Origin: Bacillus solitudinis
Lineage (GTDB): Bacteria > Bacillota > Bacilli > Bacillales > Bacillaceae_D
DNA length: 64,000 bases
Direction of reading: 5' to 3'
Assembly (NCBI RefSeq): GCF_002797395.1
Contig: NZ_KZ454943.1
Location: 547,315-611,314 of the forward strand
A program made the position numbers and the translations under genes. The first letter of the stretch is position 1; each line of letters opens with the position of its first letter. Below the pieces are notes generated by a model. It was given only the letters and a program-made list of their open reading frames with translations. It had not been told where the DNA came from and ran no database searches. Positions 8,358 to 16,857 of the stretch are shown piece after piece.

Positions 8358-9362
8358 TTATTTGCCATCAACCACTTCTTTTAGTAGTTGATAGGAGCGT
8401 TTTTGCTTTACAGGATCGTAAATATAGGATACAGCCATAATTTCATCGACCTTATATTTCTCTTGAAAGCGAGTCAACTGATCGCGTATAGAATCTTTAC
8501 TTCCCTTTAATATTACACTAGACATTGATTTAGCCATTTCCTTCTCAGGCTGACTCCAAATATGGTCCATGTTTTCAACTGGAGGACTTAACGGTGTTTG
8601 AGTCCCACGAACAACATTCAAGAAAAATTGTTGCATCGTCGTTGATTCAAATTCGGCCTCTTCATCACTTTCAGCTGCAATGACATTAAGACATACCATC
8701 ATATACGGAGCATCTAAATATTCTGAAGGCTTAAATTGGTTATAATATATCGAAATTGCTTCTTCCATATACCTTGGAGCAAAATGAGAAGCAAAAGCAT
8801 ATGGTAAGCCTAATTTAGCTGCTAAATAAGCTGAATCCGTCGAAGAACCGAGAATATAAATCGGAATATTCGTGTCCACACCAGGATGAGCTTTTACATA
8901 ACCTTGTAACTCTTTCGAACCAAAATAAGTAAGCAATGCTTTAACGTCATCAGGAAATGTGTAAACGGAAGAATCATTTTGAGAGCGTCTTAAGGCACTT
9001 GCGGTCTTCATATCTGTACCGGGTGCCCGACCAAGACCTAAGTCCACCCGGTTAGGGTAGATGGTTGCCATCGTTCCAAATTGTTCTGCTACGACTAATG
9101 GGGAATGATTAGGCAGCATAATTCCGCCAGAACCAACACGTATGTGTTCAGTGTGTTCTAAGGTATGTTTAATTAAAATGGACGTAGCAGAACTCACTAA
9201 TGTTGGTGTATTATGATGCTCAGCAATCCAATAGCGTATATATCCCATTTTCTCAGTCGCTTGCGCCAAATCAACCATAGCATCAATGGCTTCTAAAGCC
9301 CCCTGGCCTTCGCGAATTGGGGCCAGATTTAAGACTGAGACGGGTATGTTTATCTTAGGCAT
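8358..9362 (-). CDS. LLM-class flavin-dependent oxidoreductase (luciferase-like)
   Basis: 334-residue bacterial-luciferase-fold flavin monooxygenase of the alkanal monooxygenase-like group (B. subtilis YceB/YwcH type). Visible family blocks are [11 protein letters not shown] at the N-terminus, [45 protein letters not shown] and [14 protein letters not shown]. It presumably uses reduced flavin supplied by a reductase encoded elsewhere. The substrate cannot be inferred. It is monocistronic, with its own terminator. Confidence 0.88.
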   Translation of the reverse strand: MPKINIPVSVLNLAPIREGQGALEAIDAMVDLAQATEKMGYIRYWIAEHHNTPTLVSSATSILIKHTLEHTEHIRVGSGGIMLPNHSPLVVAEQFGTMATIYPNRVDLGLGRAPGTDMKTASALRRSQNDSSVYTFPDDVKALLTYFGSKELQGYVKAHPGVDTNIPIYILGSSTDSAYLAAKLGLPYAFASHFAPRYMEEAISIYYNQFKPSEYLDAPYMMVCLNVIAAESDEEAEFESTTMQQFFLNVVRGTQTPLSPPVENMDHIWSQPEKEMAKSMSSVILKGSKDSIRDQLTRFQEKYKVDEIMAVSYIYDPVKQKRSYQLLKEVVDGK

Positions 9363-9766
9363 TTAAATTTGTCCTTTCTAATGAAGTTTCAATTCTATAG
9401 TAACAGTTAGAAAACCGGAAACAAACTTAAATGCTTGGATAAAAAATTAATAAGGGCCTTGAATTAGTTTACTCTTCTTCACATTAAAAATGCATTCCTC
9501 TAATTCCTATTACATTATTGCTAAAGATGAACATCGCTATTCCTTTAATCAACTTAACATCCGACAGTGGGTCGTTCGAGAAAAGGTATTTAACATAGTT
9601 TCAATATTTGTATCTAATATTTGAAACTATGGTGAGCAGTCAAAGAACTAGAGATACAAGTGGATTAGAGAGAATCATTGATCATAATCTTAAAAAGAAT
9701 AGATATTAAAATTTCTCCAAATATTTGGAAGTCTTTTGTGTTTTTAGTACAAAAAGAAAATTCACT
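9363..9766. other. Intergenic stretch with one imperfect palindrome
   Basis: No gene seen. At 9595-9633 an imperfect inverted repeat (ATAGTTTCAATATT / AATATTTGAAACTAT) could form a 15-bp stem; it lacks a T run on the minus strand. Confidence 0.45.
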
Positions 9767-10432
9767 TTATTTGACTTGACGTTCCATCAATATATCTTGT
9801 AACTGGTCAATACTTTTGACAATATGAGTCGGGTTAGAATCACTGAGTTCTTCTAGTGAACCAAATCCATATGTTACTCCAATAGAGTCAATTCTAATTT
9901 TATTTGCACCAATTATATCGTGTTTTCTATCCCCAACCATTATAAAGTCATCAAGCTCATGTTCCTTATACTTATCTATTATGTATTGAATAATTTCAGC
10001 CTTGGACGACCTGGTTCCGTCAAGATGACTGCCGACAATAAGGTCAAAATACTGGTCTATATTAAAATATTTTAGAATTTGCTCAGCAAATACGGTAGGT
10101 TTTGAAGTGGCTACAACTAATGTGAATTGTTGTTCTTTTAACAATGTTAATAGTGCTGGAATATTTGAATATAATTCATTTTCGAACATGCCCTTTTCCT
10201 TAAACCTCTCTCTATAAAATTCAATTGCTATTTGTGTATTTTCTTCATCAAAATTATAATATTCAGCAAATGAAATTTGCAATGGGGGGCCAATAAAACA
10301 TTCCAGTTTATCAATATCAGACTCAACAATACCCATTTTCTGTAATGCAAATTGTACAGATTTAGTGATACCTACCTTAGGGTTAGAAAGTGTTCCGTCT
10401 AAATCAAATAAAATAATTTTATAATTGTTCAT
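9767..10432 (-). CDS. HAD-superfamily phosphatase (PGP/5'-nucleotidase-like)
   Basis: 221-residue haloacid-dehalogenase-fold phosphatase with the four HAD motifs: motif I FDLDGTL (nucleophile Asp near residue 10, general acid two later), motif II VVATSKP, motif III Lys in the RSSKAEII stretch, and motif IV MVGDRKHDIIGA. A helical C1 cap between motifs I and II (residues about 17-85) places it with phosphoglycolate phosphatase/pyrophosphatase-like enzymes. The substrate is unknown. It is a single gene preceded by GGAGGGAGTTATAC. Confidence 0.85.
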   Translation of the reverse strand: MNNYKIILFDLDGTLSNPKVGITKSVQFALQKMGIVESDIDKLECFIGPPLQISFAEYYNFDEENTQIAIEFYRERFKEKGMFENELYSNIPALLTLLKEQQFTLVVATSKPTVFAEQILKYFNIDQYFDLIVGSHLDGTRSSKAEIIQYIIDKYKEHELDDFIMVGDRKHDIIGANKIRIDSIGVTYGFGSLEELSDSNPTHIVKSIDQLQDILMERQVK

Positions 10433-10516
10433 GTATAACTCCCTCCTTGTATAGCTGGTCCTAATTTTACCATATTCAGAAAAAGTAAGTTTTCCGTTGT
10501 TAATTATCTCAATAAA

Positions 10517-10546
10517 ACACCGGGCTGTTGAGAATCAGCCCGGTGT
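10517..10546 (-). terminator. Strong GC-rich terminator between HAD and SASP genes
   Basis: Perfect 11-bp stem ACACCGGGCTG/CAGCCCGGTGT with an 8-nt loop. TTTT follows on the minus strand and six T on the plus strand. It lies downstream of the gamma-SASP gene, which it should end. Confidence 0.8.
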
Positions 10547-10631
10547 CTTTTTTATAATCAAATCAAAGAGTATGTTAACTTTATTCCGTTTGAATGACTG
10601 GAATAATCCGATAAAAAGCATTAAAGGTCAT

Positions 10632-11264
10632 TTATTGAAAGTTACCATTTTGACCAAAATGAGGGCGTGCTGATTGTGCATTTTGCTGTCTTACTTGTTG
10701 CACATCCGTGTCAGAAAATCCGGCTTGAAATGGTGATTGTGGACCATTATACTGTCCGAAGCTGCTTTGTTGCGCTCCAAATCCTTGCTGTCCTGTTTGT
10801 TGGAAACTACCACCAAACTGAAATTGTGCTGATTGTGGGTTTTGCTGTCTTACTTGTTGCACATTTGTGCTAGAAAATCCTGATTGAAATGGTGATTGTG
10901 AACCATTATACTGTCCGAAGCTGCTTTCTTGCGCTCCAAATCCTTGCTGTCCTCCTTGTTGGAAGCTACCACCACCAAACTGAGGCTGTGCTGACTGGGC
11001 ATTTTGCTGCCTTACTTGTTGCACATCAGTGCCAGAAAATCCAGATTGAAACGCTGCTTGTGCTTGTGGGCCACTAAATTGTCCGAAGTTGCTTTGTTGC
11101 GTTCTAAACCCTTGCTGTCCTGCTTGTTGGAAGCTACCTGCACCAAATTGTGGTTGTGCTGACTGGGCATTTTGCTGTCTTACTTGTTGAGCGTCGGTTC
11201 CAGAAAAACCTTGTTGGAATGCTGCTTGTGAACCACTGAATTGAGTTTGATTGAAATTTGTCAT
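10632..11264 (-). CDS. sspE: Gamma-type small acid-soluble spore protein, four-repeat form
   Basis: Gamma-type SASP: stored in the spore and degraded at germination as an amino acid source, without binding DNA. The 210-residue product is made of four repeats of about 50 residues. Each contains T(D/N)xQQVRQQNxQSA followed by a Gln/Gly/Phe linker; the core is the signature of SspE (TNAQQVRKQNQQSA). Classic members are 70-100 residues with two or three cores. Here Lys is absent and the usual EFASET protease-site context is replaced by GFSGTD. The start follows TTTAGGAGGTGTTTCT. Repeat units are also alike at DNA level. Confidence 0.85.
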   Translation of the reverse strand: MTNFNQTQFSGSQAAFQQGFSGTDAQQVRQQNAQSAQPQFGAGSFQQAGQQGFRTQQSNFGQFSGPQAQAAFQSGFSGTDVQQVRQQNAQSAQPQFGGGSFQQGGQQGFGAQESSFGQYNGSQSPFQSGFSSTNVQQVRQQNPQSAQFQFGGSFQQTGQQGFGAQQSSFGQYNGPQSPFQAGFSDTDVQQVRQQNAQSARPHFGQNGNFQ

Positions 11265-11523
11265 AGAAACACCTCCTAAATAGATTATCTGCAACAATTT
11301 AAATAATATTAGGAAATGTACTTATTTCACGATAAAAAATTCTTCTAATCCTGTCATAGAATTTTCTGGCTACTTATAAACAACAAAAAAAATCGTTGAG
11401 TGGTTCATCACCTGCAAACGTTACCATCCAAGATTATTTTTGAAGGTTCTCATCTAAAAAATTGGTTCTAAATCGAACCTAGTGAACTTTTCTATTCTGA
11501 TTTACGACAAATAACTACTTTCT

Positions 11524-12207
11524 TTATTTATTCGTTAAAATCTCCACTCTCTCACTTCCCCCAACTACTAGCATATCAGTCATTTTAATAAACAACCCGG
11601 TTTCTACAACTCCCGTAATTTTTTTTAATTCCTCTTGAAGGGTAGCAGCATCTTCAAACAAACCTATTTGACAATCTACAATATAGTTTCCATTATTCGA
11701 AACAAATCGTTCTTTTTCTTTTTTTCTTATAATTGGATTATAGCCTAATTTAGCAAGACGTCGTGCAGTGGTTTCCCATCCAAATGGGACAATTTCAACT
11801 GGAACTCCAAATGATCCTAACTTTTCAACTCTTTTACTCTCATCTACGACAATAATCAACTTTTTCGATGCCGCTGCAACGATCTTCTCTCGAACAAGAG
11901 AGCCTCCCCCACCTTTAATTAAATTAAAATTCGGATCAACTTCGTCAGCTCCATCAATCGCAATATCCAATTGCTTTACTTGTGAAAAATCAGTTAATGG
12001 AACTCCAAACTCCTTTGCCCAACCTTCTGTACGAATCGAGGACGGCACACCTTTTATTTTTAATCCTTCTTTTACTCGTTGTCCTATTCGTTTTATCACC
12101 CAGTACATAGTTGAACCCGAACCAAGTCCTACCGTCATCCCGTCCTCTATCATTTCAACAGCCTTTTCTCCGGCACATTTTTTACTTTGTTCTATTTCAT
12201 TTAGCAT
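11524..12207 (-). CDS. rpiA: Ribose-5-phosphate isomerase A
   Basis: Interconverts ribose 5-phosphate and ribulose 5-phosphate in the non-oxidative pentose phosphate pathway (cytoplasm). 227 residues, full length. Family blocks are MTVGLGSGSTMYWVI near residue 25, SIRTEGWAKEFGVPL, LDIAIDGADEVDPNFNLIKGGGGSLVREKIVA (catalytic Asp/Glu/Lys region) and ILTN at the end. Ribulose 5-phosphate is also the acceptor or product of the hexulose-phosphate synthase encoded 4 kb upstream, although a terminator separates rpiA from that operon. Confidence 0.95.
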   Translation of the reverse strand: MLNEIEQSKKCAGEKAVEMIEDGMTVGLGSGSTMYWVIKRIGQRVKEGLKIKGVPSSIRTEGWAKEFGVPLTDFSQVKQLDIAIDGADEVDPNFNLIKGGGGSLVREKIVAAASKKLIIVVDESKRVEKLGSFGVPVEIVPFGWETTARRLAKLGYNPIIRKKEKERFVSNNGNYIVDCQIGLFEDAATLQEELKKITGVVETGLFIKMTDMLVVGGSERVEILTNK

Positions 12208-12233
12208 TTATTTCACACCTTTCATAATTAGAT

Positions 12234-12289
12234 GAAAAAGGGGATGTGTCTTAAGGTCGGTTTTGGACCTTATTACACCTCCCCTTTTC
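12234..12289 (-). terminator. Terminator of the TRAP/hexulose-phosphate operon
   Basis: Long interrupted stem (GAAAAAGGGGATGTGT...AAGGTC paired with GACCTT...ACACCTCCCCTTTTC) with a GGTTTT loop, directly after the cupin gene and before rpiA. The loop core GGTYGGTTTT resembles that of the dispersed repeat hairpin at 1122-1166. Confidence 0.75.
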
Positions 12290-12312
12290 ATATGCTTTTC
12301 CAGATTTTGGTT

Positions 12313-12594
12313 TTACTTATCAATTAAATCTTTCCGAATCGGTGTAAACACATCAAGAATCGTACAGTCTTCAATGACTTTTACACGATGTTCGATGTTT
12401 GAAGGAATGTATTGACTATCCCCTTCTTTCAAAATTCTTTTAACTCCACCCACTTCAAATTCAACCGATCCTTTTTCAATATAACTAATTTGTTCTTCAA
12501 TATGTCGATCAACGTCAGCGTAGAAATCCTTTTTTAACTCTACTTTTACCATCATTAACGAACCTTGTGTGTTTAACACATCTCTTTTTACCAT
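12313..12594 (-). CDS. KdgF-like small cupin
   Basis: 93-residue single-domain cupin. The region DRHIEEQISYIEKG...VEFEVGG...GDSQYIPSNIEHRVKV and the tail LDVFTPIRKDLI closely follow KdgF, the metal-dependent cupin that converts 4,5-unsaturated uronate monomers (from pectin or alginate) to linear ketouronates. Visible putative metal ligands are His in RHIEEQ, Gln five residues on, and His in NIEHR; one HxH position reads Asp. It is last in the operon, 138 bp after the TRAP large permease. The KdgF role is inferred from similarity and context; a general sugar-acid cupin is possible. Confidence 0.7.
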   Translation of the reverse strand: MVKRDVLNTQGSLMMVKVELKKDFYADVDRHIEEQISYIEKGSVEFEVGGVKRILKEGDSQYIPSNIEHRVKVIEDCTILDVFTPIRKDLIDK

Positions 12595-12732
12595 TTCCGC
12601 ACTTTCCTCTCCAATACCTATTTACTTAACTTATAATTTTCTCTATTGCACCCTAGACTCCTTTTGTGTGAGCTAAAAGTACTTTTCTAGACAATGTGAA
12701 CAGCGCATGATACCAACGTAGTAGAAGTAGTT

Positions 12733-14019
12733 TTAAAATAACCCTGGACTAATTAATTTCGGGATATAAAAAGCAACATTTGGGAAAAACGCGACGACTA
12801 GTAATACAAAGAAAATAACTCCAATAAATGGGATGACTGATTTAAATGACTTTTCAATAGAAAGGTCACCAATTTTTGCTGCCAGTAACAGACATAGCCC
12901 ATATGGTGGTGTAATCAGCCCAATCGCTAATGTCATTATTGTGATAAGTCCAAGTAAAACAGGACTAATTTCAAAATGAAGCGCTACTGGTAAAATAACT
13001 GGAATGAACAAAATCATTGCTGGTATAGCATCCATAAATGTTCCCACAAATAAGAAGAATGCAATAATGATGATAATAAAAATAATTTTGCTATCAATAT
13101 TATTTGTAAAGAATTCCTGTGCCCATGTAGCTAATTGGTAGTAACTTAATAACTCTCCTAATGCACTTGCTGCCGCTAGAGCAAACAAAGATAACGAACT
13201 CAAAGTAAGGGTATCAACTAATATTTTTGGTATATCTTTAAGCTTCAGTGTTTTATAGAAAAACATACTCACAAACAACGTATACACTGAAGCGAAGGCC
13301 GCAGCCTCCGTTGCTGTAAAAAAGCCTGAAATAATTCCACCGATTAAAATGATTGGCGTGAAGAGAGCGGGTAATGTTTCGATTAATAATTTTGAGAATT
13401 TCTTTAACGAAGTTCTCTCATATTTTGGATATCCACGCTTAATTGAATACACGTAAATTAACACCATCATTCCTAGTCCAATTAGTATCCCTGGAATAAT
13501 CCCTGCTAGAAACAACGCCCCAACCGATACATTCGTTAAACCAGCAAAAATAATCATTGGGATACTCGGCGGAATAATAACTCCAATTGTTGATGATGCG
13601 GCGGTTACACTTACTGCAGTTTCGGTATCATATCCTTGCTTTTTCATATTGGGAATTAGGATTTTTCCCACACCTGCTGTATCTGCCTGAGAGGCCCCAG
13701 ATACCCCTGCAAAAATCATCGATACTAAAATGTTGGCATGAGCTAGACCACCACGAATATGTCCAACAATAGAAAGAGAGAAATTAATCAATTTTTGTGA
13801 AATTTGTCCGTGATTCATTAAATTGGCTGCGAGTATGAACAATGGGACAGCTAGTAAAACGAATGAATTTAAACCATTTAACATTTTTACTGGAATTGTT
13901 ACTTCAGGAATATAGGGTACATTGAGAATTCCAACTAATGCGACGATACCGATAACAAATGCAATCGGTATTCCAATAAACATGAATACCAAAAAGATCC
14001 CCATCAATAATAATCCCAT
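12733..14019 (-). CDS. TRAP transporter large permease (DctM family)
   Basis: Large, about 12-helix subunit of a sodium-driven tripartite (TRAP) importer, carrying the transport pathway. 428 residues. Family blocks include IAFVIGIVALVGI, VPLFILAANLMNHG, GVSGASQADTAGVGKILIP, ASSTIGVIIPPSIPMIIFAG and LITPPYGLCLLLAAKIG. The gene lies 2 bp from dctQ and is probably co-translated with it. Substrates of this family are organic and sugar acids; the operon partners (kinase, KdgF-like cupin) favour a sugar acid. Confidence 0.93.
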   Translation of the reverse strand: MGLLLMGIFLVFMFIGIPIAFVIGIVALVGILNVPYIPEVTIPVKMLNGLNSFVLLAVPLFILAANLMNHGQISQKLINFSLSIVGHIRGGLAHANILVSMIFAGVSGASQADTAGVGKILIPNMKKQGYDTETAVSVTAASSTIGVIIPPSIPMIIFAGLTNVSVGALFLAGIIPGILIGLGMMVLIYVYSIKRGYPKYERTSLKKFSKLLIETLPALFTPIILIGGIISGFFTATEAAAFASVYTLFVSMFFYKTLKLKDIPKILVDTLTLSSLSLFALAAASALGELLSYYQLATWAQEFFTNNIDSKIIFIIIIIAFFLFVGTFMDAIPAMILFIPVILPVALHFEISPVLLGLITIMTLAIGLITPPYGLCLLLAAKIGDLSIEKSFKSVIPFIGVIFFVLLVVAFFPNVAFYIPKLISPGLF

Positions 14020-14021
14020 GA

Positions 14022-14498
14022 TTAATTTTCCTCCCCTACTGCTAGTTTTTTCACGTTAGTTGCAATATGTGCACATAAATAAATCACCATTGTGCTTGCC
14101 ATGACTGGTAGGGATAGCCAAACATAACCCATTTTCAGCATAGGTAATGCAACCCAATTATAATTCCAGAAACTCGATAAGGCAGCTAAGCTATAATAAA
14201 ATAACGCCGCACAGAAAAGCATTAAAATCGTATCTGTCATAATAGATAATGTAAGTTTAGCCTTACCTTTTAACTTTTTTGATAAGTAATCAAAATTAAA
14301 GTGGTCTTTTCTATTTACCATGACTGCTGCCCCCATGAACACCGCCCAAATAAAAGAGTACTTCGCAACTTCTTCTGTCCAAATGACTGAAATGCTAAAA
14401 TACCTACTAATAACTTGGAATAAAACCGCTAGAAAAAAGATACTTAAAAAGATTACCCCTACTGTTAATTGGACTTTTTCGAGTTTTTTAATAAACAT
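14022..14498 (-). CDS. TRAP transporter small permease (DctQ family)
   Basis: 158-residue, four-helix small membrane subunit that partners DctM. It contains the typical RYFSISVIWTEEVAKYSFIWAVFMGA motif (helix 2) and NRKDHFNFD in the loop. It sits between the binding protein and the large permease, with a hairpin separating it from the binding-protein gene upstream. Confidence 0.92.
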   Translation of the reverse strand: MFIKKLEKVQLTVGVIFLSIFFLAVLFQVISRYFSISVIWTEEVAKYSFIWAVFMGAAVMVNRKDHFNFDYLSKKLKGKAKLTLSIMTDTILMLFCAALFYYSLAALSSFWNYNWVALPMLKMGYVWLSLPVMASTMVIYLCAHIATNVKKLAVGEEN

Positions 14499-14523
14499 AG
14501 TTTCACCTTCTTATCTAGAAGTT

Positions 14524-14558
14524 AAAGGGAGTACATAATTATTGTCCATACTCCCTTT
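14524..14558 (-). terminator. Intercistronic hairpin between dctP and dctQ
   Basis: Perfect 10-bp inverted repeat AAAGGGAGTA/TACTCCCTTT, 15 nt after the binding-protein stop, without a long T run. Such hairpins commonly stabilise the binding-protein mRNA or attenuate, giving more binding protein than permease. Confidence 0.6.
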
Positions 14559-14572
14559 ATCCATTCTTACTC

Positions 14573-15604
14573 TTACTTTAAATCATTTATTTTCTTTAAT
14601 AATTCTTCTGCCCCAATGTCTTCAGCTGCTTTTACATTAAGAGGGTTCGCGATATCAATAAATGGTGTGCGGTCGATTTCATTAATCTCAGCCCCGTCTT
14701 CAAGTGCCATTTTCTTATACTCTTCTTCTTGTGTATATAAGGCTTGACGTTCTGCTTTAACTGAAGCTTCTGCTGCAGCCAAAAGTATTTCTTTTTGCTC
14801 ATCTGTTAACGAATCAAATTTCTTACCACTTACTAATAATAGTCTTGTTGTGTAATCATGACCTGTTTCTGTTGTGTATTTTCCATTCGGTGTTTTGTGA
14901 TGATTTTGTTGAACGAAATATGGATATGCATTTTCAGATGAATCTACAACATTTTGTTGCAAGGCTTGGTACAATTCTCCCCACGCAACCGAAGTAGGAA
15001 TTGCACCTAACTGCATCCAGTAATTAGCAACTACACCAGAAGTTTGCGTCCTAATTGTCATTCCTTTTAAGTCTTCAATTGACTCGAGTGGTTTTTTTCC
15101 ATAATAATGTCTTACACCCGCTGTCCAATATCCAAGAACCTTGAAGTCATTATTTGATTTTTGGTTAATAAGTTGCGCCAACTCTTCTCCTATTTCACCA
15201 TCCACGACTTTTTCCCAATGTTCGTAGCTTTCAAATAAATATGGTAGTGCAAGTAAATCTACTTCTTTAACTCCTGTCGCTGTCATAAAACCAGGTGATA
15301 CCAGAACAACATCCGCGGCTCCTAATTTAAGTTTTTCAACTAATTCAGACTCTTCAGTTCCAAGTGTCCCCGCGTGTACTTCCACTTCAATTGCGCCCTC
15401 CGAATCACTTTCTGCCACTTCTTTAAATTTTAAAAGTCCTGTTTGATAAGGATTTTCTGGTGAGGTTTGATTATGGGTTGCAATTATTTTCAAGCTTTCT
15501 GCCTCACTACCTTTTTCAGATCCGCTTCCAGTTTCTTGCTCCCCACATCCTACTAACATCAATGAAAGTGCTAATACCGCTGTTGTTGATAAAAACTTTT
15601 TCAT
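14573..15604 (-). CDS. TRAP transporter substrate-binding lipoprotein (DctP family)
   Basis: Extracellular solute receptor of the TRAP importer. Start placed at MKKFLSTTAV behind GGGGGAAGAATC; the earlier in-frame start is unsupported. Signal peptide with lipobox LMLVGC. The mature part shows DctP blocks LGAADVVLVSPGF, LKGMTIRTQTSGV with the conserved Arg that clamps the substrate carboxylate, and NVVDSSENAYPYF. As in other Gram-positives, it is lipid-anchored. The carboxylate-binding Arg fits a sugar-acid ligand. Confidence 0.92.
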   Translation of the reverse strand: MKKFLSTTAVLALSLMLVGCGEQETGSGSEKGSEAESLKIIATHNQTSPENPYQTGLLKFKEVAESDSEGAIEVEVHAGTLGTEESELVEKLKLGAADVVLVSPGFMTATGVKEVDLLALPYLFESYEHWEKVVDGEIGEELAQLINQKSNNDFKVLGYWTAGVRHYYGKKPLESIEDLKGMTIRTQTSGVVANYWMQLGAIPTSVAWGELYQALQQNVVDSSENAYPYFVQQNHHKTPNGKYTTETGHDYTTRLLLVSGKKFDSLTDEQKEILLAAAEASVKAERQALYTQEEEYKKMALEDGAEINEIDRTPFIDIANPLNVKAAEDIGAEELLKKINDLK

Positions 15605-15678
15605 GATTCTTCCCCCTAATGTTTTATGTTTTTTTATAAAAATGTATAAATATATGTCCACCAACACTTTGAATGTTT

Positions 15679-16221
15679 TTATTCAAGATTGGTATGACGT
15701 GTTGTCATTTCCTCAAAACTAGTTTCCAAAGTTCCGATAATAATTGCATCCAGAACTAAATGAACAGCTTGGTCAAACTGGTTCCCAAGTGGCTGTATCG
15801 TGTTTGGTTCCTCGGGTCTGCGGTATTTAGTCGCAGCCGGAATCACTAGTGTTGCATCGCTAATCTTTGCAATTTGGGATTCTTTATTTGTCGTAACCAA
15901 CAAGAGTTTAGTACCGACTTCTTTGGCCTTACCCGCAAATTGTTGTAAACCACCCGTTGATCCCGATCCCGAAATGACGACTAGTAAGTCATCCGCTTCG
16001 ATACTCGGAGTAACGGTTTCACCAAGAACATACACGGTAAAACCGCCATGCATGAGTCGCATAGCAAATGCTTTCCCCATTAGACCAGAACGACCTTCAC
16101 CTGTCACAAAAATTCGCTTTGCCTCTTTAAGCATTTGACTCACTTGTAATGCGTCTTCTTCATTTACTTTTTTTAGAACGGTTGTCATTTCATTAGCAAC
16201 GGTTTCAATGATTGACTTCAT
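15679..16221 (-). CDS. hxlB: 6-phospho-3-hexuloisomerase (PHI, SIS domain)
   Basis: 180-residue SIS-domain isomerase that converts D-arabino-3-hexulose 6-phosphate to fructose 6-phosphate. Family features are FVTGEGRSGLMGKAFAMRLMHGG, VYVLGETVTPSIEADDLLVVISGSGSTGG and the conserved PLGNQFDQAVHLVLDAI helix with the catalytic Glu/His region. It overlaps hxlA by 17 bp, so both are made together. In B. subtilis the pair detoxifies formaldehyde under HxlR; here it is embedded in a sugar-acid uptake operon instead, with no hxlR. Confidence 0.92.
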   Translation of the reverse strand: MKSIIETVANEMTTVLKKVNEEDALQVSQMLKEAKRIFVTGEGRSGLMGKAFAMRLMHGGFTVYVLGETVTPSIEADDLLVVISGSGSTGGLQQFAGKAKEVGTKLLLVTTNKESQIAKISDATLVIPAATKYRRPEEPNTIQPLGNQFDQAVHLVLDAIIIGTLETSFEEMTTRHTNLE

Positions 16222-16843
16222 ATTCTTCCATCATTCCTTTCATTTTCTTAGCAACTTCTATACTATTTTCTGCTTTTGTAATAGCGCTTCCGACAATAAC
16301 TGTTGTTGGATTTCTCGCAAGAATATTTGGTAAGGAATCAAGATTGATTCCACCAGCAACAGCTACTTCAAAGCTTGAGTTTTTCTCGAGCAGCAAAAAT
16401 AAATCTATATGCATTTCGCCTTCTTGCTGCATATCTTTTCCGAAATGCAAGCTTACTAAATCAACACCCAACTTCTCTAACTCAGAAATTCGATTTTGTT
16501 CAGTAACTCCGAGAAGATCGACCATGATTCGTTTTCCATATTGTTTTGCAACCTCAAGCGTATCCGTAATTGTTTTATCTGCTGAAAATGCCATCACTGT
16601 CGTTATATCTGCTCCCGACTCGAAAGCTTGAACAGCTTCAAATTTTCCAGCATCACATGTTTTCATATCTGCTACAACAATTTTTTTAGGGTAAAGGTTC
16701 TTAATTTCCTTAACAATCGACATGCCATATTCTTTAATAACCCCAGTTCCAACTTCAATCCAATCAATCGATTCTTCGGTTTGCTTAATTAGCTGTAAGC
16801 ATTCCTCACGACTTAAACGATCAAGAGCTAATTGTATCTTCAT
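16205..16843 (-). CDS. hxlA: 3-hexulose-6-phosphate synthase-like (OMPDC suprafamily)
   Basis: 212-residue (beta/alpha)8 enzyme of the group containing hexulose-phosphate synthase (HPS) and 3-keto-L-gulonate-6-phosphate decarboxylase (KGPDC). Shared active-site residues are present: Asp8, Glu30, Asp59-x-Lys61-x-x-Asp64 and His133. At positions that separate the two activities, Asp109 and Ala163 are HPS-like, but residue 136 (Arg in KGPDC, hydrophobic in typical HPS) is Lys. HPS condenses formaldehyde with ribulose 5-phosphate or runs in reverse. The adjacent PHI supports HPS. The Lys leaves room for another ketose-phosphate substrate. Confidence 0.85.
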   Translation of the reverse strand: MKIQLALDRLSREECLQLIKQTEESIDWIEVGTGVIKEYGMSIVKEIKNLYPKKIVVADMKTCDAGKFEAVQAFESGADITTVMAFSADKTITDTLEVAKQYGKRIMVDLLGVTEQNRISELEKLGVDLVSLHFGKDMQQEGEMHIDLFLLLEKNSSFEVAVAGGINLDSLPNILARNPTTVIVGSAITKAENSIEVAKKMKGMMEEYEVNH

Positions 16844-16857
16844 AACTCCACTCCTTC

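Noticed and set aside
11380..11420. Possible fifth copy of the dispersed repeat (GTTGAGTGGTTCATCACCTG)
   Set aside because: Similarity is short and lacks the flanking blocks in order; not distinguishable from chance.
15679..16843. Plain formaldehyde-detoxification hxlAB locus
   Set aside because: No hxlR, and the pair is embedded in a TRAP/kinase/cupin operon with its own LacI regulator; formaldehyde use remains possible but is not the simplest reading.
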